Assembly (NCBI RefSeq): GCF_019145205.1
Contig: NZ_JAHSTT010000013.1
Location: 62,001 to 126,000 of the forward strand
DNA: 64,000 bases
Direction of reading: 5' to 3'
From: Pseudomonas khavaziana
GTDB lineage: Bacteria > Pseudomonadota > Gammaproteobacteria > Pseudomonadales > Pseudomonadaceae
The position numbers were made by a program, and so were the translations under genes. A model generated the notes under the pieces. The model ran no database searches, was not told the origin of the DNA, and saw nothing but the letters and a program-made list of their open reading frames with translations. This document shows positions 43,532 through 50,233 of the stretch, piece after piece (within the stretch, counting starts at the first letter, position 1; each line of letters begins with the position of its first letter).

Positions 43532-43993
43532 TCATCGGCGCTGCGAAACCAGCGCTTCATAACGCACCCAGATCCTTTCTGCGTACCGCAGGCGTAGTGC
43601 CTCACGCTGCGGGCCTGGCCCCGGCCCGACGTTGTAGGCACCCACCGCCGTCCAGTTATATCCGAAACGCTGGATAAACTCAGCCAGGATCGAGGCACCG
43701 ACCTCCACTGACAGGCAAGGCTCGTTCAGCAGACGCTCTTCGGTAATGCCCTGCTTGAGTAAACGCGGCAGGTGGATGCTGTTGATCTGCATCAGGCCGA
43801 TATCACGCGTGCCGTTGCGGTTGGTGTAGTTCATTGCCTGGGAGCGGTAACCCGACTCTACCGCAGCGATGGCCTGCAACAACTCAGGTTCCAGGTCGTA
43901 TCGCCTGGCCATTTCGTCCCAGCAGTAGGCCAATGCCTGGTTGCTGCCCATCAGCAAGCCGAGCAGCAGGCCCCTGCTCCCCCCCTTAAGCAT
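43532..43993 (-). CDS. IagB/IpgF-like lytic transglycosylase
   Basis: The 153-residue protein has a signal peptide (residues 1-22, ending ALA) and an SLT domain with catalytic Glu46 in AIAAVESGYRSQAMN, GLMQIN and VGAYNVGPG. Small secreted transglycosylases of this form are typical of type III secretion and conjugation loci, where they open peptidoglycan. It overlaps the preceding HilA-like gene by 8 bp, so they are coupled. No secretion apparatus is present beyond the SctQ fragment at 44537. It may be a surviving piece of a lost type III cluster. Confidence 0.85.
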   Translation of the reverse strand: MLKGGSRGLLLGLLMGSNQALAYCWDEMARRYDLEPELLQAIAAVESGYRSQAMNYTNRNGTRDIGLMQINSIHLPRLLKQGITEERLLNEPCLSVEVGASILAEFIQRFGYNWTAVGAYNVGPGPGPQREALRLRYAERIWVRYEALVSQRR

Positions 43994-44372
43994 TGCTGGC
44001 CTGACCACAGAATGAACACACGTGCATAACGTGCCTTGATGGGTCGCTCACCACCCGCACCGGGCAGGTAAAACGATACCCCTTGCCATAGATAGTCTTG
44101 ATAAACCCTTTATCGGTTCCCAGGTGCTTGCGCAGGGAGTAAATGCACCGCGTCAGTGACTCATCGGCCACCTCGCCCCGGGACCAGGCCAGTTCCAACA
44201 AACGGTCCTTGGTCATCAACGTGCCACCGGAGGCCAGCAGCAGACGCAGAACCTGCCCCTCCTTGGGTGGCAACTGAATGTCCGCGTGCCCGCCCGTCAA
44301 CCGGCCATCGCCATGCAAAGTCCAGCGAGCAAAGACCAGGGAAGTCGCAGATTCAGCATTCACGACGACCAT
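43986..44372 (-). CDS. HilA/ToxR-like winged-helix regulator, short form
   Basis: The 128-residue protein is a winged-helix DNA-binding domain of the OmpR/ToxR type: LPPKEGQVLRLLLASGGTLM, KDRLLELAW, DESLTRCIYSLRKHLG and IKTIYGKGYRF. This pattern is close to the N-terminal domain of HilA, the activator of the SPI-1 type III system. HilA proper continues for about 400 more residues with TPR-like repeats; here there are only about 20 (ending CSFCGQASNA). ATG at 44372 has GAGG five bases upstream. It overlaps the IagB-like gene, as hilA and iagB are neighbours in SPI-1. Confidence 0.8.
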   Translation of the reverse strand: MVVVNAESATSLVFARWTLHGDGRLTGGHADIQLPPKEGQVLRLLLASGGTLMTKDRLLELAWSRGEVADESLTRCIYSLRKHLGTDKGFIKTIYGKGYRFTCPVRVVSDPSRHVMHVCSFCGQASNA

Positions 44373-44536
44373 ACGCACCTCTGCATTCGACTACTGCCAT
44401 TCAAAATCCTTATTTCCTGTGCCAGCTCGCGCCAATGTCACAACTATAGAAATCGGCACTTCGGCCCGCGCTAGGACAAAACCCATTCAGCCGATTATTT
44501 TTTGCACCTTCCGGTAGGAAAATTCGCTACCCGCCC

Positions 44537-44752
44537 TTATTGAGAGATCCACTCCTGATAGGTCTCCTGCAGCTCCACCCCCAGCCGGTCTTCCAGTTGC
44601 ACCAGCTCACCCAATGCCATCAGTTGCCCATTGACCCGCACCTCCACACATCGGGTTACCCCTGGATCCAAGGGCAGCACCTTCCCCGGTGCGAACGCAG
44701 CCAGACGCTTGCGGCTGATCAGTTGCTCCTGCAACAGTATTTCCAGATGCAT
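44537..44752 (-). CDS. SctQ/HrcQb C-terminal (SpoA) domain protein
   Basis: The 71-residue protein matches the SpoA domain at the C-terminus of FliN/SctQ: LAAFAPGKVLPLDPGVTRCVEVRVNG followed by LMALGELVQLEDRLGVELQE. Full SctQ has about 300 residues. A separate short SpoA product occurs naturally, as HrcQb or from internal starts in SpaO, so this is either a split form or a remnant. ATG at 44752; AAGG lies about 12 bases upstream. The neighbouring HilA- and IagB-like genes fit a type III origin. No FliM or flagellar gene is near. Confidence 0.75.
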   Translation of the reverse strand: MHLEILLQEQLISRKRLAAFAPGKVLPLDPGVTRCVEVRVNGQLMALGELVQLEDRLGVELQETYQEWISQ

Positions 44753-45185
44753 GGACAAAGGCCTTTTTCAGAGGAAAAACTCAGGATCTGCTTGCAGAAA
44801 CGCACGTTACACAGGCTCAGATTGCCCGGTGGTCAACGGCCTCACACCAGACAGCGCAACTGCCCAGCAACAACACGCCACAGATCAGCACCAGGTACAG
44901 CCAGCGGTATTTGATCGTTACGGGTGAATCAGCGTACACCGTGGATATTCCTGGGCTGTATGGCTTGAAGAAGCGGCCATACTGCGAGGCGCAAGAGGTT
45001 CAATCATGATGGAAAGCTGACGGCAGAACCCACCTTCCAACCCATGGCATGTGCCTTGCTATGCACTCTGTAACAGGCCCGCGCCAAAGACTCGGCGAGC
45101 CTACGTACATAGCCGTGGTTGCCCTGCATTGGCCTGCATGGCCCCCCTGGAAATCACGGCTTTCTTGAAAAAAAGGCAGGTGTCG
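44753..45185. other. Gap between the SctQ fragment and nasS
   Basis: About 430 bp without a confident gene. On the minus strand a 40-residue frame from GTG 44939 to TGA 44817 would encode a hydrophobic peptide (RWLYLVLICGVLLLGSC) with AGGA upstream; the frame is open further back to 45001 without a start. It could be decayed DNA of the type III locus. No promoter for nasS could be fixed. Confidence 0.4.
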
Positions 45186-46385
45186 ATGAACGATCCACTG
45201 GCTTGGGTAAACGGCAGTGACGCCCCGGAAAAAAGCAGCCTCGACCTGGGCTTCATGGCATTGACCGATTGCGCCTCGCTGGTAGTTGCCGCCACCCAAG
45301 GCTTCGCCCAACCCTATGGCTTGACGCTGAATCTCAAGCGCCAATCGTCCTGGGCCAACCTGCGTGACAAGCTGGTCAGCGGCGAACTGGACGCCGCCCA
45401 CAGTCTCTACGGGCTGGTCTATGCCGTGCATCTGGGCATCGGCGGCGTCGTCCCCTGCCCCATGGCGGTGCTGATGGGGCTCAACCAGAACGGCCAAAGC
45501 ATCAACCTGTCCCAGGGCCTGCAAAACCAAGGGGTGATCACTCCTGTAGCGCTGGAACGCCATGTGCACCAAAGTCGGACAAAATTGACCTTCGCCCAGA
45601 CGTTTCCCACGGGCACCCACGCCATGTGGCTGTATTACTGGCTGGCGAGCCAGGGGATTCATCCATTGCAGGACGTTCAGAGCGTGGTGGTGCCACCGCC
45701 GCAGATGGTCGCCCACCTACAGGCCGGGCGCATCGACGGGTTTTGTGTAGGCGAACCCTGGAGTGCCAGTGCGGTGCGACACCAACAGGGCTTTACCCTG
45801 GCGACCACTCAGGCAATCTGGCCGAATCATCCGGAAAAGGTCCTGGGCTGCACCCAGGCCTTTGTCGATGCCTACCCCAATACGGCTCGCCTGCTGGTCA
45901 TGGCAATCCTCGAGGCCAGCCGATTTATCGAACAGAGCACTGAAAACCGTCGCTCCACCGCCCGCTTGCTCAGCGCCCGCGAATACCTCGACGCACCGCT
46001 GGACACTATCGAACCCCGCCTGCTGGGCAATTATGACGACGGCCTCGGCAACCAGTGGCAAGACCCCCACGCATTGCGTTTTTTCGCCGGTGGCGAGGTG
46101 AACTTGCCCTACCTCAGCGACGGCATGTGGTTCATGACCCAGTTCCGGCGCTGGGGGTTGCTGCGTGAAGAGCCTGACTACCTCGGCGTCGCCCGCCAGG
46201 TGCAGCAACTGGCCTTGTATCGCCAGGCGGCCACGGCGCTGGGTATCACCACCTACGACGAGGATATGCGCAGCAGCCAGTTGATCGACGGCAAGACCTG
46301 GGACGGCTCCGACCCCGCCGGTTACGCCCGCAGCTTCCGCTTGCATGCCATGGCGCCTGACATCCGCCACCAAGCGCTGCGCTGA
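45186..46385 (+). CDS. nasS: Nitrate/nitrite-sensing protein NasS
   Basis: The 399-residue protein belongs to the NrtA/NasS periplasmic-binding-like family but has no signal peptide, so it is the cytoplasmic sensor. Typical parts are LGFMALTDCASLVVAATQGFAQPYGL, SWANLRDKLVSGELDAAHSLYGLVYAVHLGIGG, and GRIDGFCVGEPWSA. NasS holds NasT inactive until nitrate or nitrite binds. ATG at 45186 is chosen by alignment to this family and by AGG 9 bases upstream. nasT follows after 13 bp. Confidence 0.93.
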   Translation: MNDPLAWVNGSDAPEKSSLDLGFMALTDCASLVVAATQGFAQPYGLTLNLKRQSSWANLRDKLVSGELDAAHSLYGLVYAVHLGIGGVVPCPMAVLMGLNQNGQSINLSQGLQNQGVITPVALERHVHQSRTKLTFAQTFPTGTHAMWLYYWLASQGIHPLQDVQSVVVPPPQMVAHLQAGRIDGFCVGEPWSASAVRHQQGFTLATTQAIWPNHPEKVLGCTQAFVDAYPNTARLLVMAILEASRFIEQSTENRRSTARLLSAREYLDAPLDTIEPRLLGNYDDGLGNQWQDPHALRFFAGGEVNLPYLSDGMWFMTQFRRWGLLREEPDYLGVARQVQQLALYRQAATALGITTYDEDMRSSQLIDGKTWDGSDPAGYARSFRLHAMAPDIRHQALR

Positions 46386-46398
46386 CAGGAGCACGAGC

Positions 46399-46974
46399 AT
46401 GTTACGAATCCTGTTGATCAACGACACCCCGCGCAAAGTCGGTCGGCTCAAGGCCGCGTTAACCGAAGCCGGTTTCGAGGTGATCGATGAGTCGGGCCTG
46501 ACCATTGACCTGCCCGCACGCGTCGAAACGGTGCGCCCGGATGTGATCCTGATCGATACCGAGTCACCCGGCCGCGATGTGATGGAGCAAGTGGTGCTGG
46601 TCAGCCGCGACCAGCCCCGGCCCATCGTGATGTTTACCGATGAGCACGACCCGAACGTGATGCGCCAGGCGATCAAATCGGGAGTCAGTGCCTATATCGT
46701 CGAAGGCATCCAGGCACAGCGCTTGCAACCGATCCTCGATGTCGCCATGGCCCGCTTCGAGAGCGACCAGGCCATGCGCGCCCAGCTGCACGCCCGCGAC
46801 CAGCAGTTGGCCGAGCGCAAGCGCATCGAGTTGGCCAAGGGCCTGTTGATGAAAATGAAGAACTGTAATGAAGAAGAGGCCTACACCCTGATGCGCCGCC
46901 AGGCCATGAGCCGCCAGCAGAAACTGATCCAGGTGGCGGAGCAGATTATTGCCATGAGCGAGTTGCTCGGCTGA
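46399..46974 (+). CDS. nasT: ANTAR-domain response regulator NasT
   Basis: The 191-residue protein has an N-terminal receiver-like domain (residues 1-120; LLINDTPRKVGRLKAAL, DVILIDTESPGRD) and a C-terminal ANTAR domain (about 130-190; RKRIELAKGLLMKMKNCNEEEAYTLMRRQAM). ANTAR proteins bind paired hexaloop hairpins in nascent RNA and prevent termination. Two such targets lie downstream, at 47007-47089 and 50117-50205. ATG at 46399 follows CAGGAG. The usual phospho-acceptor pocket is altered, in agreement with control by NasS rather than phosphorylation. Confidence 0.95.
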   Translation: MLRILLINDTPRKVGRLKAALTEAGFEVIDESGLTIDLPARVETVRPDVILIDTESPGRDVMEQVVLVSRDQPRPIVMFTDEHDPNVMRQAIKSGVSAYIVEGIQAQRLQPILDVAMARFESDQAMRAQLHARDQQLAERKRIELAKGLLMKMKNCNEEEAYTLMRRQAMSRQQKLIQVAEQIIAMSELLG

Positions 46975-46976
46975 TC

Positions 46977-46992
46977 TGGCTCAGCTCTTGCT
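46977..46992 (+). promoter_or_regulatory. Sigma-54 promoter of the nitrate transporter operon
   Basis: TGGCTC-N5-TTGC matches the -24/-12 consensus with one change and the invariant GG and GC are 10 bases apart. It begins one base after the nasT stop codon. Transcription would start near 47003, just before the first ANTAR hairpin. Confidence 0.75.
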
Positions 46993-47006
46993 AAACAATC
47001 CTTACA

Positions 47007-47046
47007 GGTAGCCAACGGCGGTTGCCCCTCCACGACAAAGACGTCG
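47007..47046 (+). promoter_or_regulatory. ANTAR (NasT) target: two hexaloop hairpins before the nitrate transporter
   Basis: Hairpin P1 is GGTAGCC, loop AACGGC, GGTTGCC (47007-47026, with G-U pairs). Hairpin P2 is CGAC, loop AAAGAC, GTCG (47033-47046). Both loops have six bases with A at position 1 and G at position 4, the rule for ANTAR targets. The 3' arm of P2 is also the 5' foot of the terminator stem, so P2 and the terminator exclude each other. Confidence 0.8.
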
Positions 47047-47089
47047 CCCATCCGGTTTGCCCCTCGCGAACCTGGTGGCGGCGTTTTTT
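47043..47089 (+). terminator. Leader terminator before the nitrate transporter
   Basis: GTCGCC-(C)-CATCC-GGTT pairs with AACC-TGGTG-GCGGC, followed by TTTTTT (47084-47089). It lies 40 bp before the start codon and would stop transcription unless NasT stabilises hairpin P2. Confidence 0.7.
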
Positions 47090-47128
47090 GCGTTTTGGTC
47101 CCCTAGCTCCCAACCGTTGAGGTGCATG

Positions 47129-48340
47129 ATGAAATCAAGCTTCTGGAAATCCGGGCACACCCCGACCCTGTTCGCCGCGTTCCTGTATTTCGATCTGAGC
47201 TTTATGGTCTGGTACCTGCTGGGCCCGTTGGCGGTGCAGATCGCCGCCGATTTGCAACTGACCACTCAACAGCGTGGCCTGGTGGTGGCGACACCGATCC
47301 TGGCCGGCGCGCTGCTGCGCTTTCTGATGGGCATGCTCGCCGATAAGCTATCGCCCAAGACCGCAGGTTTGATTGGCCAGGTGATTGTGATCGTGGCGCT
47401 GTTCTGTGCCTGGAAACTGGGGATCCACAGCTACGGGCAGGCCTTGCTGCTGGGCCTGTTCCTGGGCATGGCCGGTGCCTCCTTTGCGGTCGCCCTGCCC
47501 TTGGCGTCCCAGTGGTACCCGGCGCAACATCAGGGCAAGGCCATGGGCATCGCCGGGGCCGGTAACTCCGGCACCGTGTTCGCCGCCTTGCTGGCACCAG
47601 TGCTGGCGGCCGCGTTCGGCTGGAGCAATGTGTTCGGCTTTGCGCTGATTCCGCTGGTGCTGACGCTGATCGTGTTCGCCTGGCTCGCACGCAATGCCCC
47701 AGAGCGGCCGAAAGCCAAATCCATGGCCGACTACTTTAAGGCCCTGGGCGACCGCGACAGCTGGTGGTTCATGTTCTTCTACAGCGTGACCTTCGGTGGC
47801 TTTATCGGTTTGGCCAGCGCCCTTCCCGGCTACTTTAATGACCAGTACGGCCTGAGTCCGGTGACCGCCGGCTACTACACCGCTGCCTGCGTGTTCGGCG
47901 GCAGCCTGATGCGGCCCTTGGGCGGTGCCTTGGCGGACCGTTTCGGCGGGATCAAGACCCTGCTCGGCATGTACAGCGTGGCGGTGATCTGTATTGCGGC
48001 AGTGGGTTTCAACCTGCCCAGTTCCTACGCGGCGCTGGCGCTTTTCGTCTGCACCATGCTCGGCCTTGGTGCCGGTAATGGCGCGGTATTTCAACTGGTG
48101 CCGCAACGTTTTCGTAGTGAGATCGGCGTGATGACCGGGCTGATCGGCATGGCCGGCGGTATCGGTGGCTTCGCTCTCGCGGCGGGCATGGGTGCGATCA
48201 AGCAGAGCACCGGCAGTTATCAACTGGCCCTGTGGTTGTTCGCCAGCCTCGGTGTGCTGGCCTGGTTCGGCCTGCATGGCGTGAAGCGGCGCTGGAGAAC
48301 CACTTGGGGTTCGGCCGCCGTGACCGCCGCACGCGTTTGA
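47129..48340 (+). CDS. Nitrate/nitrite transporter (NarK/NasA family)
   Basis: The 403-residue major facilitator protein brings nitrate into the cell for assimilation. It has twelve hydrophobic segments and the NarK signature regions: LYFDLSFMVWYLLGPLAVQIAADL, a glycine-rich GMAGASFAVALPLASQWYPAQHQGKAMGIAGAGNSG and the second nitrate signature MLGLGAGNGAVFQLVPQRF. ATG at 47129 is six bases after GAGG; the ATG immediately before it is too close. It overlaps the PP2C/kinase gene by one base (TGATG). Confidence 0.94.
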   Translation: MKSSFWKSGHTPTLFAAFLYFDLSFMVWYLLGPLAVQIAADLQLTTQQRGLVVATPILAGALLRFLMGMLADKLSPKTAGLIGQVIVIVALFCAWKLGIHSYGQALLLGLFLGMAGASFAVALPLASQWYPAQHQGKAMGIAGAGNSGTVFAALLAPVLAAAFGWSNVFGFALIPLVLTLIVFAWLARNAPERPKAKSMADYFKALGDRDSWWFMFFYSVTFGGFIGLASALPGYFNDQYGLSPVTAGYYTAACVFGGSLMRPLGGALADRFGGIKTLLGMYSVAVICIAAVGFNLPSSYAALALFVCTMLGLGAGNGAVFQLVPQRFRSEIGVMTGLIGMAGGIGGFALAAGMGAIKQSTGSYQLALWLFASLGVLAWFGLHGVKRRWRTTWGSAAVTAARV

Positions 48341-50010
48341 TGAGCCTGCAACTGAGCATCGCCCAAGCCAGCGCCATCGGACCCCGCAGCGAAAACCAGG
48401 ATGCGCTGCGGGTGGTCACGCCCCTGGCGGAACTGGCGGCGAGCAAAGGCTATCTGTGCGCATTGGCCGATGGCGTCAGCCAATGCGCCGACGGTGGTCT
48501 GGCCGCGCGCTCGACCTTGCAGGCCCTGGCCCTGGACTACTACGCCACGCCGCAGACCTGGGGCGTGGCCCAGGCGCTGGAGCGTCTGCTGCTGGCGCAG
48601 AACCGCTGGTTGCAGGCCAATGGCGGCGGGCAACCGTTGCTGACCACCTTGAGCGCCCTGGTGTTTCGCGGCCGGCGTTTCACCCTGGCCCATGTCGGCG
48701 ATTGCCGGGTATATCGCTGGCTCGACGGCGAGTTGCAACGCATCAGCGAAGACCATGTGTGGGAACAGCCGGGCATGCAACATGTGCTCAAGCGCGCCCT
48801 CGGCCTGGATCAGCATCTGGTGCTGGATTTCCTCGATGGCGAACTGCGCGAAGGTGAATGCTTCCTGCTGCTCAGCGACGGGGTGTGGGCGACACTGGGC
48901 GACGCCAGCATCGGCACGATCCTGCGTGAACAAAGCGACCTCGACCTGGCCGTCAGCACCCTGGTCAACGCTGCGCACCTGGCCGGCAGCCAAGACAACG
49001 CCAGCGCCTTACTGGTGCGTATCGACCGACTCGGCGCCGCCACTCTCGGCGACGCCCTGGTGCAGTTGCAGCAATGGCCGCTGCCGCCAGCGCTGAAGGC
49101 CGGCCAGACCTTTGAGGGCTGGCGGGTGGAGAGCGTGTTGGCCCAGAGTCGCCAGTCGCTGTTGTACCGTGTCCGCGATGCCCAGCAACAACCCTGGCTG
49201 CTCAAGACGCTGCCACTGAGCCACGATGACGACACCGACGCGGCCCAAGCCTTGTTGTCGGAAGAATGGTTCCTGCGCCGGGTCGCCGGCCGTGCCTTTC
49301 CTGAAGTGCATGCCGCCAGTGGTCGTCAGCATTTGTACTACGTGATGCGCGAATATCCCGGGCAGACCCTGGCCCAACTGTTCCAGCAGCAAGGCCCACT
49401 GCCGCTGGCGCAGTGGCAGACGATCGCCGAACGTTTGCTGCGGGCCGTGGGCCTGTTGCATCGCCGGCAGATCCTGCACCGCGATATCAAGCCGGAAAAC
49501 CTGCTGCTGGGAGACGATGGCGAACTGCGTGTGCTGGACTTCGGCCTGGCCTACTGCCCCGGGCTGTCTGAAGACCGCGCCCATCTGCTGCCCGGCACTC
49601 CGAGCTTTATCGCACCGGAAGCCTTCGGTGGCGAGCAGCCTACAGGGCAACAGGATTTGTATGGCGTTGGTGTGACCTTGTATTACCTGCTGACCGGGCA
49701 TTATCCCTACGGCGAAATCGAAGCCTTCCAACGCCCGCGCTTTAACCAGCCGGTCAGCGCCAGCCGCTATCGTCCCGACTTGCCGGATTGGTTGCCCCAC
49801 AGCCTGGAACGTGCCGTGGCCGCCCTGCCCGCACAACGCTATGAAACCGCCGAAGAATGGCTGCTGGTAATGGAACAGTCCGACCGCCATGAACTCAGCC
49901 TGCGGCCACGCCCCCTGCTGGAACGCGAACCGCTCAAGGTGTGGCAAACCCTGGCGGTGGCTTCGCTGCTGATCAATCTGGTGCTGCTGTACTGGCTTTT
50001 GCACCACTAA
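48340..50010 (+). CDS. PP2C phosphatase fused to Ser/Thr protein kinase
   Basis: The 556-residue protein has an N-terminal PP2C-type phosphatase domain (residues 1-230: RSENQDAL, LADGVSQCADGG, HVGDCRVYR, LLLSDGVWATLGD, SQDNASALLV) and a Hanks-type kinase (about 255-520: HRDIKPENLLL with catalytic Asp382, DFGLAY, APEAF). A C-terminal membrane helix (LAVASLLINLVLLYWLL) tethers it. The glycine loop is weak but the catalytic core is intact. The gene overlaps the nitrate transporter by one base and precedes nirB, so it belongs to the nitrate regulon; its targets are unknown. P. aeruginosa has the same arrangement. Confidence 0.92.
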   Translation: MSLQLSIAQASAIGPRSENQDALRVVTPLAELAASKGYLCALADGVSQCADGGLAARSTLQALALDYYATPQTWGVAQALERLLLAQNRWLQANGGGQPLLTTLSALVFRGRRFTLAHVGDCRVYRWLDGELQRISEDHVWEQPGMQHVLKRALGLDQHLVLDFLDGELREGECFLLLSDGVWATLGDASIGTILREQSDLDLAVSTLVNAAHLAGSQDNASALLVRIDRLGAATLGDALVQLQQWPLPPALKAGQTFEGWRVESVLAQSRQSLLYRVRDAQQQPWLLKTLPLSHDDDTDAAQALLSEEWFLRRVAGRAFPEVHAASGRQHLYYVMREYPGQTLAQLFQQQGPLPLAQWQTIAERLLRAVGLLHRRQILHRDIKPENLLLGDDGELRVLDFGLAYCPGLSEDRAHLLPGTPSFIAPEAFGGEQPTGQQDLYGVGVTLYYLLTGHYPYGEIEAFQRPRFNQPVSASRYRPDLPDWLPHSLERAVAALPAQRYETAEEWLLVMEQSDRHELSLRPRPLLEREPLKVWQTLAVASLLINLVLLYWLLHH

Positions 50011-50068
50011 TGAGCAAAATCCGCCGAGGCTCTATTTAAACGCCCAATAAAACTGGGGGTATGGGAAC

Positions 50069-50085
50069 TTGGCACAGCTGCTGCA
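50069..50085 (+). promoter_or_regulatory. Sigma-54 promoter of nirB operon
   Basis: TTGGCAC-N5-CTGCA has the invariant GG and GC 10 bases apart and a near-consensus -24 box. Transcription would begin near 50096. A possible NtrC site TGCACC-N5-TGAGCA lies at 50000-50016, about 80 bp before the -24 element, overlapping the end of the kinase gene. Confidence 0.75.
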
Positions 50086-50116
50086 TTAGCTTTCCCAACA
50101 ACCCACATATAGCCGC

Positions 50117-50156
50117 CCTTCAACGTCGAAGGCGCGTGCTTCCCGAGAGAACGGGA
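50117..50156 (+). promoter_or_regulatory. ANTAR (NasT) target: two hexaloop hairpins before nirB
   Basis: P1 is CCTTC, loop AACGTC, GAAGG (50117-50132). P2 is TCCCG, loop AGAGAA, CGGGA (50141-50156). Both loops are A-N-N-G-N-N. They lie between the sigma-54 promoter and a strong terminator, the standard layout of a NasT-controlled leader. Confidence 0.85.
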
Positions 50157-50163
50157 CCAGGAC

Positions 50164-50205
50164 AAAGGCGTCCTCGCTAGCTGACTAGCGGGGACGCCTT
50201 TTTTT
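50164..50205 (+). terminator. Leader terminator (attenuator) before nirB
   Basis: GGCGTCC-T-CGCTAG, loop CTGA, CTAGCG-G-GGACGCC gives 13 pairs plus one T-G, followed by seven T. It ends 28 bp before the nirB start and has no gene to terminate except the leader itself. Confidence 0.92.
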
Positions 50206-50233
50206 GTTTGCGCGTGTTTGGTCGGAGAGCGAC

